Assembly (NCBI RefSeq): GCF_020131355.1
Contig: NZ_JAHLEL010000038.1
Coordinates: 620,001 to 684,000 of the forward strand
DNA: 64,000 nt
From: Pseudonocardia sp. ICBG1293
Lineage (GTDB): Bacteria > Actinomycetota > Actinomycetes > Mycobacteriales > Pseudonocardiaceae
Direction of reading: 5' to 3'
This document shows positions 1-7,700 of this stretch, one piece after another. The notes beneath the pieces were generated by a model. The model was given only the letters and a program-made list of their open reading frames with translations. It was not told where the DNA came from and did no database searches. Numbering within the stretch: the stretch's first letter is position 1; every line of letters begins with the position of its first letter. Position numbers and translations under genes: made by a program.

Positions 1-1
1 C

Positions 2-442
2 TACGACCGTGCCTACGACGCCCTGTGGTCCCGGATGGACGAGCTGTCCGAGCACCTGTCGACGCGCCGCTACCTGGTCGGCGACTCCATCACCCAGGCC
101 GACATCCGGCTGTGGGTGACCCTGGTCCGCTTCGCCGCCGCCTACCACGGCCACTTCAAGGCCAACCGGCACAAGCTGACCGAGCTGCCGGTGCTCTGGG
201 CCTACGCCCGGGACCTGTTCCAGACCCCCGGCTTCGGCGACACGATCGACTTCGAGCAGGTCAAACAGCACTACTACGGCGTGCACACGTCGGTGAACCC
301 GACCGGGATCGTCCCGAAGGGGCCGGACTCGGCGAACTGGCTCACCGCGCACGGCCGCGAGGAGCTGGGCGGGCGCCCGTTCGGCGACGGGACCCCGCCC
401 GGCCCGCCGCCGGAGTCCGAGCGGGTCCCCCCGCTCACCTGA
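2..442 (+). CDS. Glutathionyl-hydroquinone reductase-like protein (ECM4/YqjG family), C-terminal part
   Basis: The frame is already open at the window edge, so the start and the thioredoxin-like N-terminal domain with the active-site Cys lie outside. What is visible is the helical C-terminal domain of the ECM4/YqjG branch of glutathione transferases: the ADIRLWVTLVRF helix, an H-Y-Y-G-V-H segment, and the NPTGIVPKGP element characteristic of this family. Such enzymes reductively remove a thiol from S-conjugated hydroquinones. Actinomycetes generally use mycothiol, so the natural conjugate here is probably mycothiolyl rather than glutathionyl (inference). The tail after about residue 115 of the visible part is Pro/Gly-rich and looks disordered. 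Confidence 0.8.
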   Translation, partial: YDRAYDALWSRMDELSEHLSTRRYLVGDSITQADIRLWVTLVRFAAAYHGHFKANRHKLTELPVLWAYARDLFQTPGFGDTIDFEQVKQHYYGVHTSVNPTGIVPKGPDSANWLTAHGREELGGRPFGDGTPPGPPPESERVPPLT

Positions 443-504
443 CCCGGGGAGCGGCCGCCCGTCGCGGCGCGGCGGGGGAGCCGGGACCGGGCGGGCCTGT
501 CACG

Positions 505-1731
505 ATGGTCGCGATGCGACTGCCCCGACGACTCCACCCCGTGATCCGGCAGCGACGCCGTCGCAGCACCGGACTGCTCACCGCCGCCGTCGTGGGCGCG
601 CTGACGGCGGGCCTCGTCGCCGTCGCCGGGCCGCAGCTCACCGCGAACAGCACCGACGCCGCCCAACCGGGCGCCCGGCCGCAGGCGGCGCCGGCGGCAC
701 AGCCGGCGCCGGACCCGGACACCTGCGCCCCGATGGTGGCGGCACTGTCCCCGCGCGACCGGCTCGCCCAGCGCCTCATGGTCGGGGTGGACGCCGCCGA
801 CCCGGCCGGGGCGACCGCGATCGTCCGGGCCTCGCAGGTCGGCGGGGTGTTCCTCGGCGGCAACGACACCGCGCTGCTGCAGCAGGACCGGCTCGCGGCG
901 CTGCAGACGGCGTCCCGCACGCCGCTCGCCGTCGCCGTGGACGAGGAGGGCGGCCGGGTCCAGCGCATCGACGAGCTCGACGGTGACGTCCCCAGCGCCC
1001 GGCAGATGGCCGCGTCCGAGAGCCCCGAGCAGGTCACCGAGATCGCCCGGGAGCGCGCCGGACAGCTGAGGGCCCGCGGCGTCACCTGGAACCTCGCGCC
1101 GTCGGTGGACGTCTCCGACCAGCCGCGCACCGCCGTCATCGGGGACCGGTCGTTCTCCGACGACCCGGCCACCGTCACCCGCTACGCCGCGGCCTGGGCC
1201 GAGGGGCAGCAGGCCGGCGGAGTGTTCGGGGTCCTCAAGCACTTCCCCGGTCACGGGCACAGCTCCGGCGACTCGCACAAGGGATCGGTGAGCACCCCGC
1301 CGCTGGAGCAGCTGCGCGGGAACGACCTGCGGCCCTACGCCGACCTCGTCGGGCCGGGGAAGCCGCTCGACGGGCGGGTCGGGGTCATGCTCGGCCACCT
1401 CGACGTACCCGGTCTGACCTCCGACGTGCCCACCAGCATCGACGCGGCCACCTACCGCCTGCTGCGAGCCGACTACCGGTTCGACGGTCTGGCCATGACC
1501 GACGACCTCGGCGCGATGAAGGCGATCACCGACCGGTTCGGGCTCGCCGAGGCCGCCACCCGGGCACTGAGCGCCGGTGCGGACATGGCGCTGTTCTCCA
1601 ACGTCACCCCGGTCGCGCCGCTGCTCGACGCCGCGGAGAAGGCACTGGCCGACGGGCGGATCACGGCGCAGGACAACGACACCGCCGTCGCCCGGGTGCT
1701 GGCGGCCAAAGGGCTCTGCACCCGGGGCTGA
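505..1731 (+). CDS. Secreted glycoside hydrolase family 3 beta-N-acetylhexosaminidase (NagZ-like)
   Basis: A 408-residue exported protein. Residues 1-45 form an Arg-rich N region and an Ala/Val-rich hydrophobic stretch (signal peptide or anchor), followed by an Ala/Pro linker. The catalytic domain has the family signature KHFPGHG at about 245-251, then D256-S257-H258, the mobile Asp/His acid-base dyad of NagZ enzymes, and MTDDLGAM near 331-338 with the likely Asp nucleophile. NagZ-type enzymes release N-acetylglucosamine from peptidoglycan fragments; export suggests work on wall or environmental glycans. Two in-frame ATGs (505, 514) fit; neither has a strong ribosome site. The much longer open frame upstream is GC-driven and overlaps the previous gene. 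It converges on the epoxide hydrolase with a 7-bp gap. Confidence 0.85.
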   Translation: MVAMRLPRRLHPVIRQRRRRSTGLLTAAVVGALTAGLVAVAGPQLTANSTDAAQPGARPQAAPAAQPAPDPDTCAPMVAALSPRDRLAQRLMVGVDAADPAGATAIVRASQVGGVFLGGNDTALLQQDRLAALQTASRTPLAVAVDEEGGRVQRIDELDGDVPSARQMAASESPEQVTEIARERAGQLRARGVTWNLAPSVDVSDQPRTAVIGDRSFSDDPATVTRYAAAWAEGQQAGGVFGVLKHFPGHGHSSGDSHKGSVSTPPLEQLRGNDLRPYADLVGPGKPLDGRVGVMLGHLDVPGLTSDVPTSIDAATYRLLRADYRFDGLAMTDDLGAMKAITDRFGLAEAATRALSAGADMALFSNVTPVAPLLDAAEKALADGRITAQDNDTAVARVLAAKGLCTRG

Positions 1732-1738
1732 CGCGGGC

Positions 1739-2848
1739 TCAGCCGGCGAAGAACGCCCGGATGTCGGCGGCCAGCTCGGCGGGCCGCTCCAGGGCGGCGA
1801 AGTGTCCGCCCTCCTCGTGGGTGCTCCAGTGCTCGATCTGGGTGTTGTCCCGCTCGGCGAACACCCGGACCGTGCGGAAGTCCGAGGCGAACACCGCGAC
1901 CCCGGTCCGCGCGTGGTTCACCCGCGGCTCCGCGCCGGCGCGTGCGTCCTCGAAGTAGATCCGGGCCGAGGTCGCCGCGGTGTTGGTCAGCCAGTACAGC
2001 GACACCTGGGTCAGCAGCTGGTCACGGCTCACCAGCGCGGTGCCGTTGCCGAAGGACGCGAACAGCTCGGAGTAGGCCAGCTGCCCGACCGGTGAGTCGG
2101 CCAGCGCCGCGCCGATCGTCTGCGGGCGGGAGGCGTTCATCCCGTTGTAGCCGCCGACCGAGGAGAACCACTGCAGGAACTCCAGTGCGGCGTGGTCGTC
2201 CGGTCCCAGCCGCTCGAACTCGGCCGGGTCGCCCGACGGGAACGAGAACAGCTGCAGGACGTGCAGCCCGAGGAACCCCGGCGGGTCGAGCAGGCCGAGC
2301 TCGCGTGCGACGAGTGCCCCGGCGTCGCTGCCGTGCGCCCCGTAGGAGGTGTAGCCGAGCCGGCGCATCAGGGTGTCCAGCGTCGCGGCGATCCGGGCGG
2401 TGGTCCAGCCGCCCCCGGCGAGCGGGGTGCTGAAGCCGAACCCGGGCAGCGACGGCACCACCACCGAGCAGGCGTCCTCGGCGCGGCCGCCGTGCGCGAC
2501 CGGGTCGGTCAGCGGGCCGATCACGTCGAGGAACTCCGTGAACGAGCCGGGCCAGCTGTGCAGCAGCAGCACCGGCGTCGCGCCGGGCTCGGCCGAGGGG
2601 ACGTGCACGTAGTGCAGGGTCTGGCCGTCGATCTCGGTGAGGTACTGCGGGTGGGCGTTCATCCGCTCCTCCTGGGCCCGCCAGTCGAAGCCGTCGCGCC
2701 AGTACGCGACGGTCTCCGCCAGCCAGGCGTTCGGCGTGCCGTAGGTCCAGTCGTCGCCCGGCGCGGGACGGGGCAGCCGGGTGCGGGACAGACGGTCGGC
2801 GAGGTCGTCGAGGTCGGACTGCGGGATCTGCACGGTGAACGGCGTCAT
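1739..2848 (-). CDS. Epoxide hydrolase, alpha/beta fold with N-terminal EHN domain
   Basis: A 369-residue protein of the microsomal-type epoxide hydrolase family. The first ~105 residues are the EHN domain (Q-I-P-Q-x-D-L-D-D-L-x-x-R-L-x-x-T-R-L-P at the start). The core carries the oxyanion loop HSWPGS near residue 125, the nucleophile elbow G-S-D-A-G with Asp as expected for epoxide hydrolases, and a C-terminal E-G-G-H-F-A-A-L-E-R-P block with the catalytic His. It would hydrolyse an epoxide to a diol; the substrate cannot be read. I chose the ATG at 2846-2848 because the EHN domain begins there; a longer frame upstream would run through the operator and into the divergent regulator gene. 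Confidence 0.88.
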   Translation of the reverse strand: MTPFTVQIPQSDLDDLADRLSRTRLPRPAPGDDWTYGTPNAWLAETVAYWRDGFDWRAQEERMNAHPQYLTEIDGQTLHYVHVPSAEPGATPVLLLHSWPGSFTEFLDVIGPLTDPVAHGGRAEDACSVVVPSLPGFGFSTPLAGGGWTTARIAATLDTLMRRLGYTSYGAHGSDAGALVARELGLLDPPGFLGLHVLQLFSFPSGDPAEFERLGPDDHAALEFLQWFSSVGGYNGMNASRPQTIGAALADSPVGQLAYSELFASFGNGTALVSRDQLLTQVSLYWLTNTAATSARIYFEDARAGAEPRVNHARTGVAVFASDFRTVRVFAERDNTQIEHWSTHEEGGHFAALERPAELAADIRAFFAG

Positions 2849-2865
2849 GGGCGCTAGCCTGCCGC

Positions 2866-2894
2866 CCGAACAGGAACGCTCCGTTCCTGTTCGG
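2866..2894. promoter_or_regulatory. 29-bp palindromic operator between epoxide hydrolase and WYL regulator
   Basis: CCGAACAGGAACG, a 3-nt centre CTC, then CGTTCCTGTTCGG: two perfect 13-bp inverted arms. It lies in the 68-bp space between divergent genes, 18 bp from the hydrolase start and 23 bp from the regulator start. This is the classic place for a site bound by a dimeric local regulator, so the WYL protein encoded next door is the obvious candidate ligand (inference). Confidence 0.75.
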
Positions 2895-2916
2895 CGACCC
2901 GATCCCGGGAGGTTCC

Positions 2917-3876
2917 GTGGCCGACACCGCCGCCCGCCTGCTCGCCCTGCTCGGGCTGCTGCAGAGCCGTCCGGAGTGGACCGCACCGGAGCTGGCGGAG
3001 CGGCTCGGCGTCGGCACCCGCACCATCCGCAACGACGTCGCCCGGCTCCGCGCCCTCGACTACCCGGTGCACGCCGTGCGGGGCGGGGCCGGGCACTACC
3101 GGCTCGGGCCCGGCGCCCGGCTGCCCCCGCTCCAGCTCGACGACGCCGAGGCCGTCGCCGTCGCGATCGGGCTGCGCACCGTGAGCGCGACCGGTGGGCG
3201 GCTGGGGGACAGCGGCGACCGCGTCCTGGCCAAGCTCGACCAGGTGCTCCCGGACCGGCTGCGCCGCCGCGTCGCCGCCATCCACGACGGCACCGTCGCG
3301 GGGCCGCGCAACACCGACACCGTCGACCCGGACCCGGAGGTCGACCCGGTGGTGCTCACCGAGCTCGCCACCGCGGTCCGCGACCACACCTGCGTGCGGC
3401 TCGACCTGCCCGGGCAGGAGTGGCCGGTCACCGTCGAGCCGTACCGGCTGGTGGCCTGGCAGGGGCGCTGGTACCTGGTCGGGCGGCTCGACGGCGGCTG
3501 GCGGACCTGGCGGGTCGACCTGGCGAACCCGCGGCCGGCGACCGGACGCACCTTCGTCCCGGACCCGCTGCCCGGCGGCGACTACCCGGCCCTGGTGCTG
3601 CGCGAGGTCGCCTCGACCGGCTGGCAGGTGCACGTCCGGATCACCGTGGACGCGCCGGCGTCGACGGTGCTCGCCCGGATCAACCCGGCCGTCGGCGCGG
3701 TCGAGGAGGTCGACGACACGCACTGCGTCCTCGTGACCGGTGCGGACAGCATCGAGACCGTCGCGGTGTACGTCGGGCTGCTCGACCTGGACTTCCACGT
3801 CACCGAGCCACCGGAGCTGGTGGCGCGGCTGCGCGCACTGGCCGACCGCTACACCCGCGCGACGACGGGCACCTGA
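2917..3876 (+). CDS. HTH/WYL-domain transcriptional regulator (YafY/PafBC type)
   Basis: 319 residues. Residues 1-60 are a DeoR-like winged helix (RLLALLGLLQSRPEWTAPEL, then RLGVGTRTIRNDVARLRALD), followed by an Arg-rich wing. The middle and C-terminal parts form a WYL domain: the V-E-P-Y-R-L-V-A-W-Q-G-R-W-Y-L-V-G segment near 185-200 is the typical ligand-sensing motif, then a WCX extension. WYL regulators respond to small ligands or nucleic acid and act as activators or repressors. The GTG at 2917 is preceded by GGGAGG at 2907-2912. It is divergent from the epoxide hydrolase with a perfect palindrome between them, so it probably controls that gene and itself. Confidence 0.88.
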   Translation: MADTAARLLALLGLLQSRPEWTAPELAERLGVGTRTIRNDVARLRALDYPVHAVRGGAGHYRLGPGARLPPLQLDDAEAVAVAIGLRTVSATGGRLGDSGDRVLAKLDQVLPDRLRRRVAAIHDGTVAGPRNTDTVDPDPEVDPVVLTELATAVRDHTCVRLDLPGQEWPVTVEPYRLVAWQGRWYLVGRLDGGWRTWRVDLANPRPATGRTFVPDPLPGGDYPALVLREVASTGWQVHVRITVDAPASTVLARINPAVGAVEEVDDTHCVLVTGADSIETVAVYVGLLDLDFHVTEPPELVARLRALADRYTRATTGT

Positions 3877-3883
3877 GTACGCA

Positions 3884-3917
3884 CGAGGGCCCCGCACGAC
3901 ACCGTGCGAGGCCCTCG
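3884..3917. terminator. Bidirectional hairpin between convergent genes
   Basis: A 15-nt arm at 3884-3898 and its complement at 3903-3917 (one mismatch, ACAC loop) sit between the 3' ends of the WYL gene (+) and the reductase gene (-). There is no T-tract, as is usual for actinomycete terminators. Confidence 0.7.
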
Positions 3918-3934
3918 GCAGGGGAGAACGACGG

Positions 3935-4702
3935 TCAGGACGCCATGTCCAGCCCGCCGTTCACGCTGATCACCGAACCGGTGACGTACCCGGCGCGGTC
4001 GTCGACGAGGAACTGCACGGCACGGGCGATCTCGTCGGCCTGGCCGAGGCGGCCGACCGGGATCTTGGAGACGATCTTCTCCAGCGCCTTCTCCGGCACC
4101 GCGGCGACCATCTCGGTCTCGATGAAGCCGGGCGCGACGCAGTTGACGGTGACGCCCTTGCGGGCGACCTCCTGGGCGAGGGACTTCGAGAAGCCGATCA
4201 GCCCGGCCTTGGACGAGGCGTAGTTGGCCTGGCCCATCGCGCCGGTCTGGCCGATCACCGAGGAGATGTTGACGATCCGGCCGAACTCGTTGCCGGTCAT
4301 GTGCTCCAGCACGGCCTTGGTCATGTAGAACGCGCCGGACAGGTTGATCCGCAGCACGGCGTGCCAGTCGTCCACGGTCAGCTTGCGGACGGTCTTGTCG
4401 ACGGTGATGCCGGCGTTGTTGATCAGGTAGTCCACCCGGCCCCGCTGCTCCAGGACCTCCGACACGACCCGCTGGCAGTCCTCGGGCGAGCCGACGTTGC
4501 CCTGGTGCACCGAGAGCGACGCGCCCTCGGCCTCCAGCTTGCCCTTCAGCTCGTCGGCGGCCTTGGAGTTGGACGAGTATCCGGCGGCCACGTGCACGCC
4601 GGCGCGGGCCAGCGTGGTGGTGATCGCGGCGCCGATCCCGCGCGCACCCCCGGTCACGATGGCGACGCGCTGCTCCGGGTGGGTGTCGGTGATCGCGGTC
4701 AT
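3935..4702 (-). CDS. SDR reductase, acetoacetyl-CoA/3-oxoacyl reductase (PhaB/FabG type)
   Basis: 255 residues, NADPH-type short-chain dehydrogenase: VTGGARGIGAAI cofactor loop near 14-25, NNAG, NISSV, catalytic Y161-x-x-x-K165 in YASSK, and PGFIETEMV. The C-terminal half (VTVNCVAPGFIETEM, K-I-P-V-G-R-L-G, ending V-N-G-G-L-D-M) resembles PhaB acetoacetyl-CoA reductases as much as FabG. The ATG at 4700-4702 overlaps the carboxylase stop (ATGA), with GGAGGA upstream inside the carboxylase gene, so the two are translationally coupled. Downstream of a malonyl-CoA-forming enzyme and a KAS III-type synthase, it most plausibly reduces the 3-oxoacyl product to the 3-hydroxyacyl thioester. Whether the carrier is CoA or ACP is not decided by the sequence. 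Confidence 0.9.
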   Translation of the reverse strand: MTAITDTHPEQRVAIVTGGARGIGAAITTTLARAGVHVAAGYSSNSKAADELKGKLEAEGASLSVHQGNVGSPEDCQRVVSEVLEQRGRVDYLINNAGITVDKTVRKLTVDDWHAVLRINLSGAFYMTKAVLEHMTGNEFGRIVNISSVIGQTGAMGQANYASSKAGLIGFSKSLAQEVARKGVTVNCVAPGFIETEMVAAVPEKALEKIVSKIPVGRLGQADEIARAVQFLVDDRAGYVTGSVISVNGGLDMAS

Positions 4703-7700
4703 GGGTTTCCTCCAAGGGTGTCGAGAGTGCGCTTCATGCCCCGCTGGACCGCGTCGGCCAGGTAGGGCCGGAGCTGGTCGGGGGTGACGATCCGGTGCAC
4801 CGAGCCGACGGACTGCGCCCGCTCGATGGAGTGCTGGGTGTCGAACTCCTCGGCGACCTGGCCGAGCTTCTCCGAGCGGACGTCCGGGCGGAGGGTGGCG
4901 AGCTCGCCGCGCAGCCGGGCGGCGGCCGCCTCGTCCCCGTCGGTGACGGCCCGGGTGATGCGGGCCTCGAGGTCGGTGATCCGCGGGTCCTTGGCGGTGC
5001 GGTCGTTGACCTCGCCCGCGAACACGACGGCCGCGGCCGGTGCCCCGCCGAGCACGGAGGCGTAGGAGCCGGTGATCGCGGCGACCTCCATGTTGTCGTT
5101 CAGCGTCCCGGAGAACACGACGAACGCGCCGCCGTGGTAGCGGGAGACCACGCAGAACACGATCGGGCCGTCGAAGTTGACGATGGCCCGGCCGATCTCG
5201 GCGCCGTTCTCCAGCTGCAGCCCGCGCAGCGACTCCGGGGAGCCGTCGAACCCGGACAGGTTCGCCAGCACGACCAGCGGGCGGTTGCCCGACGCGGCGT
5301 TGATGGCCCGCGCGCACTTGCGCGAGGAGCGGGGGAACAGCGTCCCGGCGGTGAACTGCGACGGCCCGTCGACCGGGCGCGGCCCGCGCCGCGGCAGCGG
5401 CCGCGACTCGATGCCGACCATCGCGACCGGCTGACCGCCGAGGTGGGCGTCGAGCGCGACGACGGACTCGGCGTCGTGCATGTCGGCCCAGCGCTCCGAC
5501 GTCGGGTGGTCGGCGTCGGCGACCCCGCGCAGCACCGAGCGGATGTCGAAGGGCTTCTTGCGCTCCCGGTTGGTCTCCGGCGCCCAGATCTCGCCCAGCG
5601 TGCCGAAGTCGCAGTTCGGCCCGGAGTGCGGCGCGGTGGTCACGTCGCGCGAGACCGGGTCGGTGGTCGGCGCGGGCCGCGGGAACCGCTCGCCCGGCTG
5701 GGTCCAGGTGTGGGCGTAGTGCGCCAGCAGCACCTGCACCGCGCCGCCGAGGTCCGGTGCCCAGTACTGCGCCTGCCCGTTCGGGCCCATGATCCGGTCG
5801 TAGCCGCCGATGCCGAAGTTGTCCTCGGCCGAGACGCCGCCGGAGAAGTCCAGCGAGTGCTTGCCGGTGAGCACCATCGCCGAGTCCGGTGTCATCACCA
5901 GGATGCCCCGGGTGTGCATGAGCATCGTGGCCTCGGCGTTCCAGTAGGGCTGGGCGCCGACGTTGATGCCGGTGACGACGACGTTCATCTCGCCGCCGTC
6001 CTGGGTGAACTCGATGATCCCGCGCAGCACCCGGGAGATCCAGTCCATGTTCTCGGTGCCGGAGTCCATCGCGATCTTGGCGCCGGCCGAGACGGCGAAC
6101 CACTCGACCGGCACGTCGAGCTCGCGGGCCAGGTGGATCGCGGCGAGCACGCGACGGCACTCGGGCTCGGCGATGGCGCCGAGCGCGCGGGTCGGGTCGC
6201 CCAGCAGCACGACCCGTCGCATGCCCTCCGGGTAGCGCCGGGTCGGCACCGAGACGACGCCGAGCACGAGGTTGGCGCTGTTGTTGCCCGGAGCGCGGTC
6301 GACCGGCCGGGGCACGCCCGCCTCGTCGAGGTCGTACTCCTGCCAGGTGCCCGGGCCCGCGTCGACCGGGGCGGTCAGCAGCGGGACGATCTCGTACGGG
6401 TAGACCGCGCCGCGGCGGCGGGCCTTGAGGACCTTCTGGTCGTAGGCGTCGAGCTCGCGCATCGGCTCGGTCGGCGGCTGGTCGAGCTTGACCGTGAGCC
6501 CCGCGCCGGGCGGGCGCGACATCCGCAGCAGCATCGAGCGCGGCCCGCCCTGGCCACCGGTGACGGCCGGGTCGGCGGTGCGGAACTCGACGAGCACCTG
6601 CTCCAGGCCGAGGTTCGCGGTGCGTGGCGCGAGCCGGCGGACGACGGCGTCCAGCTCGGCGAGCGGGACGTCGACCTCCGGCCACACGTAGAGCGCGATC
6701 CGGTTCCACGACATCCGGGCCAGCGTCCGGTCGCCGGCGCGGGCGGCGCGCAGCGAGTTGATGCAGGCGTCGAGCGCCCGCTCGAACTGCGGCAGCGAGC
6801 GGACCCTGCCGGTCTCCTCGTCGCGCAGCACGGTCAGCTCGCGCACGTCGGCCATCGCGACCAGCCGGTCGTCCGCGGTGACGGTGCGGCCGGTGGCGCG
6901 GAACAGGTGGACGTCGGTGGCCGCGGGGAGCCGCTCCAGCTCGAAGTCGCGGAAGCGCCACAGCCGCAGCCGGTCCGCGACCAGCGGGTGCATGCCGCGC
7001 AGGGTGCGGTCCTCGACGAGCTCGCCGGTCTCGTCCGGCCGGAAGGTGAACCAGGTCGGTGCCTCGGCCTCCTCGCTGGGGACGCCCTCGGCCCGCGGGT
7101 TCGGCCGGACCGCGACGGCGACCCGGTGCAGGTGCGCGGGCACCTTGCCCAGGGCCGCGCGGACCCGCTCGGCGCGGGCGTCGGGGTCGCCGCCGTCGTC
7201 GGCCTTGGTGGAGGTGACGTAGAGGTCGACCAGCGCGGTGCGGTCCCCGTCGAGCTCGCCGACCCGGCGGCGCAGCTCCTCGGCGACGGCCAGCGCGGCG
7301 GCCGGGTCGTTGTTGTCGATGACCGACGCGAAGACGGTCCGGTCCCGGCCCAGGTGCTGGTAGCGGGCGGTCAGCACCGGCTTGCCCGCGTGCTCGTCGA
7401 GCCCCAGGTCGCGCAGCACCCGCACCCGGTAGTAGCGCCGGGTCATGACCTCCAGCAGGACGGCGTCGTGGCGTTCCCCGAACACGCCCAGGATCGGCTC
7501 CGAGGACCCGACGAGGGTGTCGATGCGACGCGCCCGGTCCGGGGTGTCCGGATCGGTGGCGAGCACGTCGAGGCTCTCCCGCACCTCGGCCAGCGCCTGC
7601 TCCCGCTCGGCGGCGACGACCGGGGCGTCGAAGGCCCGGTAGCGCGCCAGCCGCGCGGTGTCCCCGACGACGGGGTGCCGCAGCTGGGTGGCCACGACGA

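Noticed and set aside
25..504. N-terminal extension of the GH3 gene back to position 25
   Set aside because: Overlaps the end of the hydroquinone-reductase-like gene in another frame and lacks family sequence; the signal peptide begins at 505.
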